Shown here: in pieces, positions 1 to 11,653 of the stretch
How positions within the stretch are numbered: position 1 is the stretch's first letter
Layout of the letters: every line of letters begins with the position of its first letter
DNA from: Sodalis sp. Ffu
GTDB lineage: Bacteria > Pseudomonadota > Gammaproteobacteria > Enterobacterales > Enterobacteriaceae
DNA: 64,000 nucleotides
Reading direction: 5' to 3'
Assembly (NCBI GenBank): GCA_024748595.1
Contig: CP072944.1
Location: forward strand, 94,001 to 158,000
Translations under genes and position numbers: made by a program
The notes under the pieces: generated by a model
What the model was told of the DNA's origin: nothing
What the model saw: only the letters and a program-made list of their open reading frames with translations
Databases searched by the model: none

Positions 1-934
1 GTATCTGAAAATTGCTTGAATCGAGAGCTTGATGGGTTGTCTAGTGCTAGTAATTGGCAACGTCGGCAACATCATTGGCTGATAAAATGCAGTAATCATT
101 TACCGGATATAGGTGCGCTTGTCAACTTGGTGTGCATGTCAATAAGCATTTTTTTGATTCGCAATATCTATGATATTGCATACCACATAATAAGTATACT
201 GGTACTTAAAGAGAAGTGGTTTAAAATAGCCCATGAACTCTTCCATGTGATCCAGCACTATTTATTGCGTGGGGGTATGGGAGAGCATCGCTCGATACCC
301 AGTTTTTGAGTTTAATTCTAATATTATATCATTGTTAACTCGTAGTTAACTAGGAATGGCAGCACTGAGCAGTACTATAATACCGGGTAGGCCATATAGA
401 GGTTAACTTCATTTTTTTAGGGTATAGTAAATAGGACCGTGTCTCATCCTGCAAAGTTGCTGCAGTGCGGTAGTTTCGTTTGTAGGCGATGTCATCTTGC
501 TGCACGTGCCATCATCCAGCTGGGTGAGTTAGTGCCCGAATGAGCATAATGCCAATTCGGTATTGCTGTTAAACCTGTCTAACGCTTATGTTCAATGGTC
601 AGTATAATAGCTATGTTATCCGTATTTTTAATCGTTATACTTTCTCCTAATGTAAGTGTGATACTAACGGTTGGATTTTTGTCTCAGTCTTACTCCGTTT
701 ATGTCTTAAGAGATCAAAAATTGGCTATATGTGCGGAAGTGCGGGATTAGATTATAGGGGATTGTAGAGCCGCCAGTTTTCAGTTGAAATTGGCGGTTGT
801 CTTACTGATGGTGTTTTGCAATCATGCATTGATCAGCTTTGGTAAAATCAGTAGTGTTTTGCTAAATATCAAAAAGGATTGCGTGGTTGCTTTTGCTTCT
901 GCTGTAAGGAGATACACAACTTGCTGTTGAGGTG
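1..934. other. Decayed spacer downstream of hda
   Basis: No gene is supported here. An open frame of 97 codons on the plus strand (16-309) resembles nothing I recognise and lacks a convincing ribosome site, so I do not call it. In E. coli the genes beyond hda are arsC (yfgD) and bepA; I looked for their motifs on both strands and did not find them. A stem-loop with 10-bp arms (9 of 10 paired) lies at 770-796. It could be an old terminator for hda, but it has no clear T-run. Confidence 0.4.
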
Positions 935-1639
935 CTACAGGCGTAAAATTTCTTTGACGAAAGGGATGGTTAGCTTGCGCTGGGCACAAATGGAGGCATG
1001 ATCTAGCTTATCCAGCGTTACCGCAAGGGTCCGCATATCCCTTTCCAGGCGTTTAAGCAAGAAACTGCTGACATCTTCCGGCAATTCAAAACCACGCAGT
1101 CTAGCACGTAACTGCAGAGCGTTGCCTTTTTCTTGGTCTGATAGTGGTTGCAGACGATAAATTTGCCCCCAATCTAGGCGAGAGGCCAGATCAGGTAGGC
1201 TAGGTTTAAGCTGGCGAGGCGGACAGTTGCCGCTAATAATAAGCCGGGTAAGTCCAGTTTCTTGAATGCGGTTAAATAAGTTGAAGATGGCCATTTCCCA
1301 CGGTGGGTCGCGCACTATACACTCAATATTATCGATAGTCACCAACGCTAGCTGTTCCATCCCCTCCAAGACTTCTGGTACGAACCAGGTACGCTTATCC
1401 AGCGGTACGTAGCCTACAGCTTGTCCAAGGGCCGATAGTTCCGCACAGGCGGCAAGCATTAAATGGCTGCGGCCACTGCCCCCTTTACGCGACCAAAAAT
1501 AGAGATAACTTTCCTGTTCACGGAACAGGATGCTTTGTAACGCAGCTAATAATGAACGATTTTCGCCAGGGTAAAAACTAGCGAATGTCTCGTCTTCAGG
1601 GAAATAAAGCGGTAAAGAAAGCTGTGCCGTCGTGTTCAG
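935..1639 (-). CDS. hda: Hda, DnaA-homologous regulator of replication initiation
   Basis: Hda works with the DNA-loaded beta clamp to drive hydrolysis of DnaA-bound ATP (RIDA), which prevents re-initiation at oriC. The clamp-binding motif AQLSLPL sits at the very N-terminus. A degenerate P-loop (GGSGRSHL) and the AAA+ segments [18 protein letters not shown] and [12 protein letters not shown] follow, and the C-terminus [11 protein letters not shown] is typical. I place the start at the CTG codon at 1639-1637. AGAGG lies 5 nt upstream of it, and the protein then begins [10 protein letters not shown], as in E. coli Hda, which I recall also uses CUG. An upstream in-frame ATG at 1684 would add 15 residues but has no ribosome site. 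The gene stands alone: uraA and upp, its usual upstream neighbours, are gone. Length is about 234 residues, normal for the family. Confidence 0.93.
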   Translation of the reverse strand: MNTTAQLSLPLYFPEDETFASFYPGENRSLLAALQSILFREQESYLYFWSRKGGSGRSHLMLAACAELSALGQAVGYVPLDKRTWFVPEVLEGMEQLALVTIDNIECIVRDPPWEMAIFNLFNRIQETGLTRLIISGNCPPRQLKPSLPDLASRLDWGQIYRLQPLSDQEKGNALQLRARLRGFELPEDVSSFLLKRLERDMRTLAVTLDKLDHASICAQRKLTIPFVKEILRL

Positions 1640-2310
1640 AACTACCTCTTCTATATCTTGCAAAAAACTTATAAAGTTTACCATAGATTAGCACAGCTAA
1701 TGAATGCTTCTAGTGGAGACTTCGTATTGCGGTCTGACTTGTTATGCTGGACGGTGATCAGAGTTGACTTTTTTGTGTTACTTGTCTCTATTCATATTTT
1801 TTATTTTTGGTAAAGCGCAATGGTGTGTTTTGTCAAGCCAACGGACTCGCTCTCGGTGTTTGTCAAACGGTATCAGCATTCCTTTAGGTCCCATTTAAAA
1901 AAAGAGGCGTATTCCTAGAGTGCAAGGATTTTTTACCACAAAATAGCGTAATAACATAAGTCTGAGTGAGATATCCACCACTGTTACCAACTGTCATGTC
2001 TTTTAATTTCATGCTATCCGGATGAATTTTCTGTGATCCCAATTATTAATAATCGACGTTAGGATCAAAATTTTTGCTTTATTTTAATCAACTTTGAACT
2101 CGATTTGGATACCGAATGTGGTGATGACGCTATCAAGCCTCCGCGAAACGCTGTCTTACTGGTATTTGTTTTCAGCCGCTGTCCATTTTGATAGTTAACG
2201 ATGCTGATCTGGATTAGATGAGGGTTAAATTTTATTTAACACATATTTGAACACTCTATTTAAATTGGTCTAGCCAAAATTTTAGTAACAAATTTTTCAT
2301 GGAGATCTTA
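1640..2310. other. Decayed spacer between hda and purM relic
   Basis: This gap sits where uraA and upp lie in E. coli, between hda and purM. I could not recognise either gene on the minus strand, so they appear deleted rather than merely frameshifted. The gap is far too short to hold both at full length. A TTGACA on the minus strand at 1838-1833 could be a -35 element for hda, but the hexamer 17 nt downstream is a poor -10, so I do not call a promoter. Confidence 0.4.
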
Positions 2311-2949
2311 GTGACTGATAAAAAATTTCTTGATGATTACACATTGGTAAATTGGACCTCGATACTGTCATCGCAGTGAATATTATGATGTTTGCTGGTT
2401 TTTGTGTCGTCGAGGGTTGAAAAATGGATATCATCGACGGTAGTAAAATACTGGTTGGTGCAATGTTATTGTCACCATAGTTCAGCAGTTTTCATGTTAA
2501 CGGCTATTTGTTGGTGCGTAAAAATTTATAAATGAACTAAATCGACTTTGAGTGTTTCTAAATTGAGGAAAAATCCTTGGTGAATCAGTGGTTGACTCCG
2601 ACGTGTATCTATGTGAAAGCTCTGTTGAAGTTAATTGAGCTGATAGAGGATTGCTATTGTTCACTTTACTGGTGGCAATTTGGAAGATTTCGTGTGTTCA
2701 GCCGCCAGGCATTCAAGCAGTGATTGATGAAATCAGAGTAGGCAGTGGCGGATCTTTTTAATTGTTACAATAGGCCGGTAATTTGAGCCGTCACGAAATA
2801 TATGGGATCTTTAATTGTGTGGCGTAGATATTATTATTACTGTTTTTACTGTCAGCGCGAAATAGTCGTTGAACATTTTATCTGGCGTGAGTGATAACAG
2901 ATTGGGTGGGGAAATATATTGGATGAAGAAAATAATCTCTAATCAATAA
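2311..2949 (+). pseudogene. purM: purM relic (phosphoribosylformylglycinamidine cyclo-ligase)
   Basis: PurM makes AIR in purine synthesis. The relic keeps the original GTG start (2311) with VTDK. It then jumps by an internal deletion of roughly 100 codons to residues near FLDYYATGKLDVDT. Further pieces can be read in shifting frames: AGFCVVEG, IIDGSKILVGAML, a piece matching RIYVKSVLELIE, VHFTGGNLEDF, and AGNLSRHEIYGIFNC near the end. Several frameshifts and stops separate these fragments, so no functional enzyme is possible. The adjacent purN relic and the nearby hda match the E. coli order hda-uraA-upp / purM-purN. A second purM elsewhere is unlikely but not excluded. Confidence 0.85.
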
Positions 2950-3185
2950 CCGAGCCGATGGCATGCCGTGCGCATGTTGAGTAGGCACATTTCTGTGCAC
3001 TTTATCACTGAACAGCTAGATGGTGGACCGGTGATTCTGTAGGCTAGTGTGCCTATCATCACCGATGGTAATGAAAAGATGCTGGCTTAACGGATAAAAA
3101 TTCAAGAGCATTTGTATTTATTCACTGGTGTCTGGTAGGTCTGTCCTGCCGCCTGACGTTAGTTGCGCGATGGGTTAATTCTCTT
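2950..3185 (+). pseudogene. purN: purN relic (GAR transformylase, C-terminal part)
   Basis: PurN formylates GAR in purine synthesis. Only the C-terminal third is readable. HISVHFITEQLDGGPVIL is followed by a stop, then a frame containing SVPIITDGNEK and KIQEHLYLF, matching the family's VHFVTDELDGGPVILQ and VQTQEHTIYPL regions. The N-terminal half with the active site is missing. The fragment follows purM directly, as in a purMN operon. Confidence 0.8.
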
Positions 3186-5107
3186 TAGCTATATAAGTCA
3201 TTGGCAGCTATTAATTGAAATTATACCAGTTTAGCAGCTTGGCAAGCTGAACATGTACATTCAATAAATAATGTAGTCTACCGATTCAGTTTTTTGAGCG
3301 ATTTTATTTTCTTATAGATGAGTAGTATATCTAATATTGAACTATAATGTAAGTGGTGTTTGATGAAGAGGTTGTTGTAGTTCATCAATTAATAATTTTG
3401 TTCTGTTTAGAGAATTTTTAGAACAGTTGGTGCATACCTGTATTGATTAAAAAGTTTATTTTTAATAAAGAACCGTCTAACAATGACAACTAATTTTTAA
3501 TTATGCCATCATGTTTATATTTAGATATCTGCTATATATAATGGGCATGAATTTTTATTCAAGCCTACTGCTGGATGGTGCGGTTAAATTTAATATTTAA
3601 CCATAAGAGAACTGGTTTTATAAATTAGGAGAAAGGCATTAAATAAAAATTTATAGCATATTTTCAATGCTTGGGGCGAAAATCACTGGTTTATACAGGT
3701 CAGCTCATGCTGTTTTTTTTGATATACTTCATAGCAGAGTGAAGTTACAGACTATGTGCATTTTTACATTTTTATTTAGGACTAAAGATTTATTCCTCTT
3801 CAGCTGTCTGTGCAGCGAGCTTTTGCTGCCGCTGAAAAGAAATGTGCTATATGCTGCTACTCTGCTTTTAACACCAAGGTTAGGCTACTGTACGACTGTT
3901 TATACAATTATTTTAAAGGTGTAAATGTTTATCATGGAGAGGCAAAATTAGTTAGTACTGTTACTCATCCGGCTAGACACGACTATGATTGACGTACTAT
4001 CCGTTTTAAGCTAAAGCAAGGTAGCTACTGATTAGACCACGGAGTAAGTTGAAAGGTGCTGGATAAGAGTCCGTTTTCTGTTTGGTATTGCCAATGTTTG
4101 ATTACTGTCTATCTGTAAATATATTGTTTTTATCGTCAAAAACCGATATTAAAGTCAATGACAATAATATTGATTAGCTTGAGGCAGTGTCGTTGAAAAT
4201 AGAAGGGATAGGAGAGGGTTTCCTGGTTGTAATGCATGTCGGTAAGGTCAAGGAATTATATAGACGTGTACATTATAATCGGCTATTGCAGCTCTTGCTA
4301 TGGGCTCACAGTCAAACAGTTGCATTTTGGTCCCGTAGGTATCGCGGAAAATAGCGTTCAAGCATAAGACGCAGTTGCCAATCAATGATTCGTTTTCCAT
4401 GAGAGCTACAGGACTTAGTGTTAAAATTAGGGGATCTTTTAGTGAGACGCTGATAACAAGATAGTCATATGGAATTTGGTGGATATCCGAATCTAATGAG
4501 GAATAGTAAATATTAGGCAAGTAATAAGGGAAAGTTTTTGGACTTTATTTGCGAGCCGGCATTTACAGTTCGCAGTGTGGGCTATGCAGGTGCAATTGCC
4601 TTATGATCTGTCATTTAACTGGTCTGAAAAGTTTAAATATCTAAGACTTGTTTCAGCGTTAAGCTGAAAATTGTACTACCCTATAGCAGAATGCTGAATG
4701 TATTACTGATCGTTTATGTTAAGTTGAGTGTTTTATTTGCTGCATTATAATTTTTCGTAACCACTGTTGTCAGTTTTATTGCGTTGGCTCGGGCGACCAG
4801 GTTTTGGTGTGGGTTGAGACTTTTATCTCAATCATGCGTTAGCGCTAGCACCGCGGCGAACAGAATGAACCGACAACAAACGCTGCGTGGTTAGCCGCGT
4901 GGGTGTTGTCGGTGCTGCTGAATGATGATAACGGTCACAACTATTTTGTGGTGTACTTACTACCAATCATGTGAGGCTACTTGGGTTGAATCGGAGGTAA
5001 TGCATATGAATGACCACACTGATAGTTAGTCAGTGGTAAGGTCAGTGGTCCGCTGTTATTAATTTTGTTGCTGCATAGTTAGTCTAGTCGCACCGGAAAA
5101 ATGCTGA
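3186..5107. other. 1.9-kb decayed spacer
   Basis: No gene is supported. The longest open frames (plus 3667-3924, minus 4248-4520) have no recognisable motif and no ribosome site. In E. coli ppk and ppx lie a little beyond purN; I did not find their motifs. The stretch around 4780-4960 has a higher GC content than its surroundings and may be the remains of a gene I cannot name. Confidence 0.35.
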
Positions 5108-6418
5108 TTAGTCATCTTTCATCTCCTTATCAGCTAGCATTTCTGTTTCATAAGCCAATGCTTGAACGCTATCGTATTGGTTTTCCCATTTGGCGATCAC
5201 TAGTACCGCCAAGGCATTACCCACCACGTTGAGCGCGGTGCGTGCCATATCAAGAATACGGTCGACGCCGGCGATAAACGCCAGTCCTTCCAGCGGGATT
5301 CCTACACTACCCAGTGTTGCCAGTAGTACTACAAAGGAGACACCGGGAACGCCAGCTATACCTTTGGATGTGACCATTAGCGTCAGTACTAGGACAATTT
5401 CTTGACCGAGCGATAGCTCGATGCCATACAGCTGGGCAATAAAAATAGCGGCGATGCTCTGGTATAGCGTCGAACCATCCAGGTTGAATGAGTAACCTGT
5501 CGGTACCACAAAACTGCTAATGGCTGCAGGTGCGCCATAGGCTTCCATTTTTTCAATAATGCGTGGCAATACGCTCTCCGAACTGGCGGTGGAGAAGGCT
5601 AAAATCAGTTCTTCTTTCAGGATACAAATAAGCGTCCAGATCCGCAGCCCGCATAAACGTGCCACCGCACCTAGAACAACCAGTGCGAAGAAGATAATGG
5701 CGCCATAGACCAGTAGCAGTAGTTTGGCGAGCGGTAGCAGTGAGCTAAATCCAAAGGTAGCTACGGTGACCGAAATTAGTGCAAAGACGCCTATAGGGGC
5801 GTAGCGCATGACCATGTGGGTAACCTTAAACATGGTTTTTGCTATAGCGTTGAATACATTCAACAGAGGGGTTTTGGTTTTTTCTGGTAGCGATACTAGT
5901 CCTAGGCCGAATAGCACGGAAAAGAAGATTATCGGTAGCATATCGCCTTTAGCCATAGAGGCAACAATATTCGACGGGATCAGTGATAGAATAGTATTGA
6001 CTAGACTATGGCCGCCGGACTGTATTTCGGCTGTTGTTTGTTCGTATTTAGAGATATCCACTGCTGTCAGTGTGGACATATCAATTCCTTCTCCCGCATG
6101 AAATACATTGGCAAGCGTGATGCCAAGAATAATCGCAAGTGTGGTTATTATTTCAAAATAGATGATGGTCTTAAATCCAATGCTGCCAAGATTTGTAGCA
6201 TTGCCAATGCCAGCGATTCCTGCTACCAGTGTGGCTACCACTATTGGCACCACGATCATTTTTATCATGCGGATGAAAATATCTCCTGCAGGAGAAAGAA
6301 TGTTTGTAATCATCCAATCGCAAAATTCTGCTTGATTATGCAGTATTGAGCCCAAGATAATGCCCAGGATCAAGGCGAAAAGGATTTGCCAGGCGAGTGT
6401 AATTTTTAACTTTTTCAT
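5108..6418 (-). CDS. gltP: GltP, proton/glutamate-aspartate symporter
   Basis: This is an inner-membrane DAACS-family carrier that imports glutamate and aspartate with protons. It is full length (436 residues) and close to E. coli GltP throughout: LAWQILFALILG at the start, LSPAGDIFIRMIKMIVVPIV, the serine-rich loop FSTASSESVLPRI, the substrate-site segment SFVVPTGYSFNLDGST, and GVPGVSFVVLLATLG with FIAGVDRILDMART near the end. I chose the ATG at 6418 because the protein then begins MKKLKIT like E. coli MKNIKFS. A second ATG at 6436 would add six residues, and neither start has a strong ribosome site. It is an isolated gene. In a symbiont it would bring in host glutamate, the amino donor for its remaining amino-acid synthesis. 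Confidence 0.94.
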   Translation of the reverse strand: MKKLKITLAWQILFALILGIILGSILHNQAEFCDWMITNILSPAGDIFIRMIKMIVVPIVVATLVAGIAGIGNATNLGSIGFKTIIYFEIITTLAIILGITLANVFHAGEGIDMSTLTAVDISKYEQTTAEIQSGGHSLVNTILSLIPSNIVASMAKGDMLPIIFFSVLFGLGLVSLPEKTKTPLLNVFNAIAKTMFKVTHMVMRYAPIGVFALISVTVATFGFSSLLPLAKLLLLVYGAIIFFALVVLGAVARLCGLRIWTLICILKEELILAFSTASSESVLPRIIEKMEAYGAPAAISSFVVPTGYSFNLDGSTLYQSIAAIFIAQLYGIELSLGQEIVLVLTLMVTSKGIAGVPGVSFVVLLATLGSVGIPLEGLAFIAGVDRILDMARTALNVVGNALAVLVIAKWENQYDSVQALAYETEMLADKEMKDD

Positions 6419-6436
6419 AACAATAGTGTTTTCCAT

Positions 6437-6750
6437 AGTTGGGCCAGTTGTGGCGGACTGCTGTTCATTTACTCACCAGTTTCACTTATTTTGTGATTGT
6501 GCAAAGTGGGGAGCGCTAAAAACAAAGATGATATAAATCAAAATTCTAAATGTGCAATCCGTCGGTATAATTTGCTTAAGATTTTATTTATAATAGCTTT
6601 TCAATATTTTTTTATTGATCCTCTTATTTTATATGAAATCAATTGTAACTGATTATTATTAAAGAATTAGCTAATAAGAAGAAGAACACTAAAAATTACA
6701 TCCAACGCGCTACTCAGCATTTATATACGGTTTTTAAACAGAAGAAAATG
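6437..6750. other. gltP upstream spacer
   Basis: This is AT-rich sequence between gltP and the first IS relic. It must hold the gltP promoter, but I could not pick a convincing -35/-10 pair. Nothing else is recognised. Confidence 0.35.
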
Positions 6751-7345
6751 GGCTTTGTTGAATAAATCTAATTTTTCTACTACTAAATGAAGGAACCACT
6801 AACTTTTCAGGAAAAATCTTTCTATGGTAAGAAAAAAGTTTTATATTACTAATTTAAGCGATAATAGTCCTAATCAAACGTGCCTCACTGACATTTTGGT
6901 TAACTTAAGTATTACAGAATAGCATAGTACGCTATCTAGCGATGGCGATTGCATTGTAATGTTACAAATAAAGATTTTGCCTGAAGTTACGAGCATTACA
7001 AAGGTATTATGGGCTTCATGTTTCAGTTAATGAAAGTTCCTCTATATTGCGTCTGGACTTCACCTGTATCAGTGAAGTGGCTAAAAAAGTTAATGTTGCT
7101 ATAAATTTTTGATGTGCTGTGAAATTGCGCATATTGCTATTGACGCGCCTTGCGATGCAAGGATTTTGGTAAAAGTGAATGGAAAGTTAGAACACATTGC
7201 CAAGGAATATAGTATATCTGGCGTAAGAAGCATATTGCGGTCGATAGCACGCCACATAAAGTTAGTCGATCTGATTTATCACTATATAGTTAGTGTGACG
7301 GATATAGAAGGACTAATCTGGCATTTTGCAGAAACATGCTAAAAA
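6751..7345 (+). mobile_element. IS903-group (IS5 family) relic, copy 1
   Basis: The terminal repeat GGCTTTGTTGAATAAATC begins at 6751 and matches the IS903 end. A ruined transposase starts at 6834 (MVRKKFYITN, against MAKQKFKITN in IS903) and hits a stop after about 33 codons. Later pieces include PLYCVW...SVKW at 7030-7080, EIAHIAID at about 7125 and VTDIEGLIWH at 7300, in the family order. Large internal deletions shorten it to about 0.6 kb from about 1.05 kb. Confidence 0.8.
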
Positions 7346-7349
7346 TTAA

Positions 7350-7785
7350 AAATATGCCGCTGTTGAGGATTATATCTAGTTGCTAGAATAGGCTTATTGA
7401 TTAAAAGAAATTAGACCAGTCACCTGCAAAATATGTTGTTCATTTTTTTGTATTAATAGCAATATAAGCAATTTTCCCACTTGTCTAATTTTATCATGAA
7501 ATTAATATTTCAGCCAGTTTACTGATGCAAATGGAGTGATGGAATGTATGAGAAATATTTTATTAACTGAAACATGAAGTCTATAAAACTTTGTCATGTT
7601 TATTATGAACATAATAATATAGCTATGGTATGCCATCGCTGTATTGTATCCTTGGATCCTTTTTAAGTTATTTATTTTATCATACTAAGTTAATCAATGT
7701 GATAATAGAGATCTTTTTAAAAATTTAGTGATCTATTTCTATTATTAGAAATAGTCTAATTTATTTAATAAAATTGAATCAGAGG
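7350..7785 (-). mobile_element. IS903-group relic, copy 2
   Basis: Read on the minus strand, this segment gives SFIDFMFQL, then HQ*TG*, then KIAYIAIN, the same order as FIDSIFKLM, the CISK-AK segment and EIAHLVID in IS903-type transposases. A terminal-repeat-like TTAAATAAATTAGA lies near 7760-7785. It faces copy 1 tail to tail. Confidence 0.65.
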
Positions 7786-8678
7786 AAAATGATGCATGTT
7801 TTGTTTGTGTAATTTCTGATTGCTTTGTTGATAGGTATTCCTCTTTTGTTTATGCCAAAATATTTTGAAGAAGCTGGAAATAGTTCCGTGATTTGAGTGG
7901 AAGTATCCAGCTTCCATTTGTAAAGTTAATTTATAAGATCTTCACTTGTACTACCGTTGAGGCTTGTGTGCTATTTTTCGCAATATACAGATTTACGCTG
8001 CAATGATGGAAGGCGATGAATTGTTATATCAATGCCATTATAATTGAGTAATATCAGCGTTATTATCGTAGGCGTTTGCGATAGAGCCCGTGCTTAATGT
8101 TTCAAATGATTACCGGTTTTAGTTATAAATTAGGTGTTATCTGTTCTTTTATAAAGAAATTTATCCTATCGAGTTTACGGGGTTTATTGCGCCAATAGAG
8201 TTAGGAGTTGTTTTAATCCCCTCTACAATTAATTGGAAGCTTGGTGTATGACTAGTGGCGTTTCATCTATATGGCTGTTTGTTGTCTGTCAGGCTCAAAA
8301 AGAAGGTTGTTGCTCAATGGTAGGTCGCCACGTCTAGTGGTGTAATAACAGGATAGAGATTGTTGTTATCAGATTTGTTTCTCTTTGTTTTAATTGTATC
8401 AGAATGTAGCTGGTGCGTTGTTGATGGTACTGTTATAAGTGCGGAATATATCGCGTCGCTACTGATTTTAATGTGCTCTATCGATGGAATCAGAGGGATG
8501 AATAGCGTAAAAAGTTACTCGCTAGCATGGTGAGCTATTGCAGGAGTAGCAAGGGAAGAATTTGCTAAATTTTTAGCCAGTCTCTTTTGGCCAGCTGTCG
8601 GTGCTGGTAAACTATGTTTTTGCTGTATTACAGCAATTTATGGCACTAAGCCGCTTTTGTGGATGGAACTTATTTATT
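7786..8678. other. Decayed spacer upstream of proS
   Basis: No gene is recognised. Translation of 8140-8580 gives hydrophobic stretches broken by stops on the plus strand, which suggests a dead membrane-protein gene, but I could not identify it. The E. coli neighbours of proS (trmO, rcsF, nlpE) were not seen. Confidence 0.35.
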
Positions 8679-10403
8679 ATGCGTACTAGCCAATATTTGC
8701 TCTCAACTCTCAAGGAGATGCCTGCATATGCGGAAGTAGTCAGTCATCAGCTGATGTTGCGTGCCGGGATGATTCGTAAATTGGCATCCGGCATGTATAC
8801 CTGGATGCCCATCGGGATGCGTGTGCTGCGTAAAGTGGAAAGTATTGTGCGTGAGGAGATGCACAAAGTCGGAGCTATCGAAGTCTCTATGCCTGTGGTT
8901 CAGCCGGCGGATTTGTGGCAAGAAAGTGGCCGTTGGACCCAGTACGGCCCGGAACTGTTGAGGTTTACCGATCGTGGTGCTCGCCAGTTTGTGTTGGGTC
9001 CTACTCATGAAGAGGTGATCACCGATCTTATCCGAAACGAGGTCAGTTCCTATAAGCAGTTACCGTTAAATTTTTATCAAATTCAAACCAAGTTTCGTGA
9101 CGAGGTACGTCCGCGTTTTGGCGTGATGCGCTCCCGTGAATTTATCATGAAAGATGCCTATTCCTTTCATACCAGTCAGGAGTCCTTACAAGGTACCTAT
9201 AACGCCATGTCTCAGGCGTACAACGCTATATTCACTCGCATGGGACTTAACTTTCGCATAGTTCAGGCTGATACTGGTTCTATCGGCGGTAGCTTCTCCC
9301 ATGAATTCCAGGTACTTGCAGATAGCGGTGAAAACGAGATTGCTTTTTCTACGGTATCCGACTATGCTGCTAATATCGAGTTAGCAGAAACGGTGGTTCC
9401 GTTTTGTACAATTTCAGAACCAGGCGAAGCGATGCGTCTGGTTGAAACTCCAAACTTCCGTACGTTCACCGAGCTAGTGGATCGATTAAATTTACCAGTG
9501 GAAAAAACTGTCAAAACATTCATCGTTCGCTCTTGTGAAAATATGGATCATTCTTTGGTAGCGCTGATGGTGCGCAGCGATCATCAGCTAAATCAAGTAA
9601 AGGCTGAGAAGTTACCGCAAGTATCTGTTCCATTAACTTTCGCTAGTGAAGAGGAAATTCGCCAGGCCATCGGCGCTGGACCTGGTTCATTAGGTCCAGT
9701 GAATTTACCGCTGCCGTTAGTTATCGATCGTAGCGTGGCTGTTATGATTAACTTTATTGCCGGTGCCAATGCCGACGGAAAATATTTTTTCGGTATCAAT
9801 TGGCATCGCGATCTGCCATTACCGGAAGTCGCTGATTTACGTAAGGTGATGGATGGGGATGTTAGTCCAGATGGCCAAGGTACTCTGCAAATCAAGCGGG
9901 GTATTGAAGTGGGTCATATTTTCCAGTTGGGCAGTAAATATTCGGATGTTATGAAAGTCAGGGTGCAGGGCAAAGATGGCAGTAAGCAGACCTTGAGTAT
10001 GGGTTGTTATGGGATTGGTATTACCAGAGTTATTGCTGCTGCGATCGAGCAAAACCATGATGAACGTGGTATTTTGTGGTCTGAAACGCTCGCCCCGTTT
10101 GACGTAGCTATTTTACCAATAAATATGCATAAGTCATTGCGTGTCAATCAAGTTGCAAAGAATCTTTACAGCCAATTATGCATTAATGGCATCGATGTCC
10201 TGCTTGATGACCGTAAAGAGTATCCGGGCGTAATATTTGCTGATATGGAGCTGATTGGTATTCCTCATACCATCGTGGTTAGTGACCGTAACCTGGATGC
10301 GGAAGAAATCGAATATAAGCACCGTCGCAGCGGTGAAAAAAAAATGATCAAACTTGGCACAATTTTAGATTATATTTTGGAGAGAGTCATGGTAAAAAAA
10401 TAG
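8679..10403 (+). CDS. proS: ProS, prolyl-tRNA synthetase
   Basis: ProS charges tRNA-Pro. It is a class II synthetase of the bacterial type with an inserted editing (INS) domain, and at 574 residues it is full length. Motif 1 lies in [20 protein letters not shown], motif 2 around residue 146 ([18 protein letters not shown]), the substrate loop at GPTHEEV, and motif 3 near the end of the catalytic core at [11 protein letters not shown]. The anticodon-binding domain follows ([20 protein letters not shown]). The start at 8679 gives [13 protein letters not shown] exactly as in E. coli; an upstream in-frame ATG at 8601 would add 26 unrelated residues. The ribosome site is weak (GGATGGA). The gene stands alone in decayed DNA. 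Confidence 0.96.
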   Translation: MRTSQYLLSTLKEMPAYAEVVSHQLMLRAGMIRKLASGMYTWMPIGMRVLRKVESIVREEMHKVGAIEVSMPVVQPADLWQESGRWTQYGPELLRFTDRGARQFVLGPTHEEVITDLIRNEVSSYKQLPLNFYQIQTKFRDEVRPRFGVMRSREFIMKDAYSFHTSQESLQGTYNAMSQAYNAIFTRMGLNFRIVQADTGSIGGSFSHEFQVLADSGENEIAFSTVSDYAANIELAETVVPFCTISEPGEAMRLVETPNFRTFTELVDRLNLPVEKTVKTFIVRSCENMDHSLVALMVRSDHQLNQVKAEKLPQVSVPLTFASEEEIRQAIGAGPGSLGPVNLPLPLVIDRSVAVMINFIAGANADGKYFFGINWHRDLPLPEVADLRKVMDGDVSPDGQGTLQIKRGIEVGHIFQLGSKYSDVMKVRVQGKDGSKQTLSMGCYGIGITRVIAAAIEQNHDERGILWSETLAPFDVAILPINMHKSLRVNQVAKNLYSQLCINGIDVLLDDRKEYPGVIFADMELIGIPHTIVVSDRNLDAEEIEYKHRRSGEKKMIKLGTILDYILERVMVKK

Positions 10404-10749
10404 TCGCTTTATTTTGTTAAAGTTTAACTATTAATCTGCTTTGCGACGTAAAGTTGGCTAGTATAAATTAAAATACACATAGTTTAGATTATTATACAAA
10501 TGTTTAATATTAGTAATACTTGCTTTGTTCACTTAATTAAAATCATTCCTTCTATAGAGTTAGTTATTTTAATATTTATTAAGAATGTGCTTTTTTAAAT
10601 AATAGTAAAATTTAGCGAATAAAATTTGTACAAGTTATATTGCTATTTTTAGATGACTTTGTTTAATATCTATAATACCTAAGATAGGATGGTATTTATA
10701 TCTAACATTTATAAAGTTTTTTTGATTATATACTTTGTATAGCTACGCT
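10404..10749. other. AT-rich spacer after proS
   Basis: This is very AT-rich sequence with no recognisable gene or terminator, running up to the left end of the next IS relic. Confidence 0.35.
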
Positions 10750-11653
10750 AGTTTTATTGGGTAGATCAAATTATTTCTAATAATAAGGGAGAGATTCTTC
10801 AATTTTAACAAAATTTATTATAGTAATAAAAATAACTAATTAGGTGAGTGAGCATAAGTCTCTTATTAAGAGTAGTTTATTGGATTTTGATTAGATATCA
10901 GTTTTTACTATTTAGTATAACAGAATAAAATCATTTAAAGATGGTATTAAGTTTTATTTGAATGGCTATCAATAACAGTATTAGTGTTGCAAGTATTATA
11001 AACTTACATAGTTAATGACAGTTCCTCTTATGTTCCTCGAGCTTACTTAAATTAATGAATGGGATAAATATTAATGCTATAATAAAATGTATAATACATT
11101 ATTAAGCTGAATATTTTAATAAAAGTTAATAAATTTTATAATACATAGTTGGGCAATTATTTATTTGATGTAAGTTCTTTTATGTGGTGGTCGACATTAA
11201 GAATAAATCATTCGCTTTAATTTATTGCTGAGTCATGTACGATGGAGAAGCACTGTCTGTTTGCAGAAATATGCTAAAAATTAAAAAAGCTAATGCTGAT
11301 ATGGATTATGCTACTAGCTATGATGATAAAAATTGAATTATTGATCCGTTTAAAATCAGCTTGTGAGATTAGTTGGGTAAATAGTATAAGAAGTAATCAT
11401 GAGGTGACAAATCAACGTTCAATAGGAAATAACGACTATTGAAAAGAAATATTTAGCTGCTATGAGTTTTTTTTGGCTAGAGCAGCCATATCACGAATAA
11501 AAATCTTGGTAAACTCTTAATATTATTATGAAATTAATATAGCCAGTTCAATAAAATTATACTATGTATATGTGCATTAAATGCAATAACTAATGCTCAG
11601 TATGTCTAGCATTGGGTAAGTGACTTAATACGATCTTTTATTTAAAAAAAGCT
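10750..11653 (+). mobile_element. IS903-group relic, copy 3 (both ends visible)
   Basis: A degenerate left end (TTTTATTGGGTAGATCAAATT) lies at about 10750 and a right end (GATCTTTTATTTAAAAAAAGC, complementary to the left repeat) at 11633-11653. Between them pieces of transposase run in order: KITN, KSLIKSSLLDFD (against SLINRGSLTFWLD), MTVPL, a piece matching the ADGAYDT region (ADMDYATSYDD), NQRSIGNNDY, ARAAISRIK, and CALNAITN. At about 0.9 kb it is the most complete copy here, but it is full of stops. Confidence 0.75.

Noticed and set aside
16-309. Open frame of 97 codons at the window start
   Set aside because: No family motif, no ribosome site, and base composition like the spacer; probably chance.
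4248-4520. Minus-strand open frame of 90 codons
   Set aside because: No recognisable motif, no ribosome site, and it lies in a decayed region.
7109-7342. Open frame of 77 codons
   Set aside because: Its protein (EIAHIAID...VTDIEGL) is a fragment of IS903-like transposase without a start or the rest of the enzyme.
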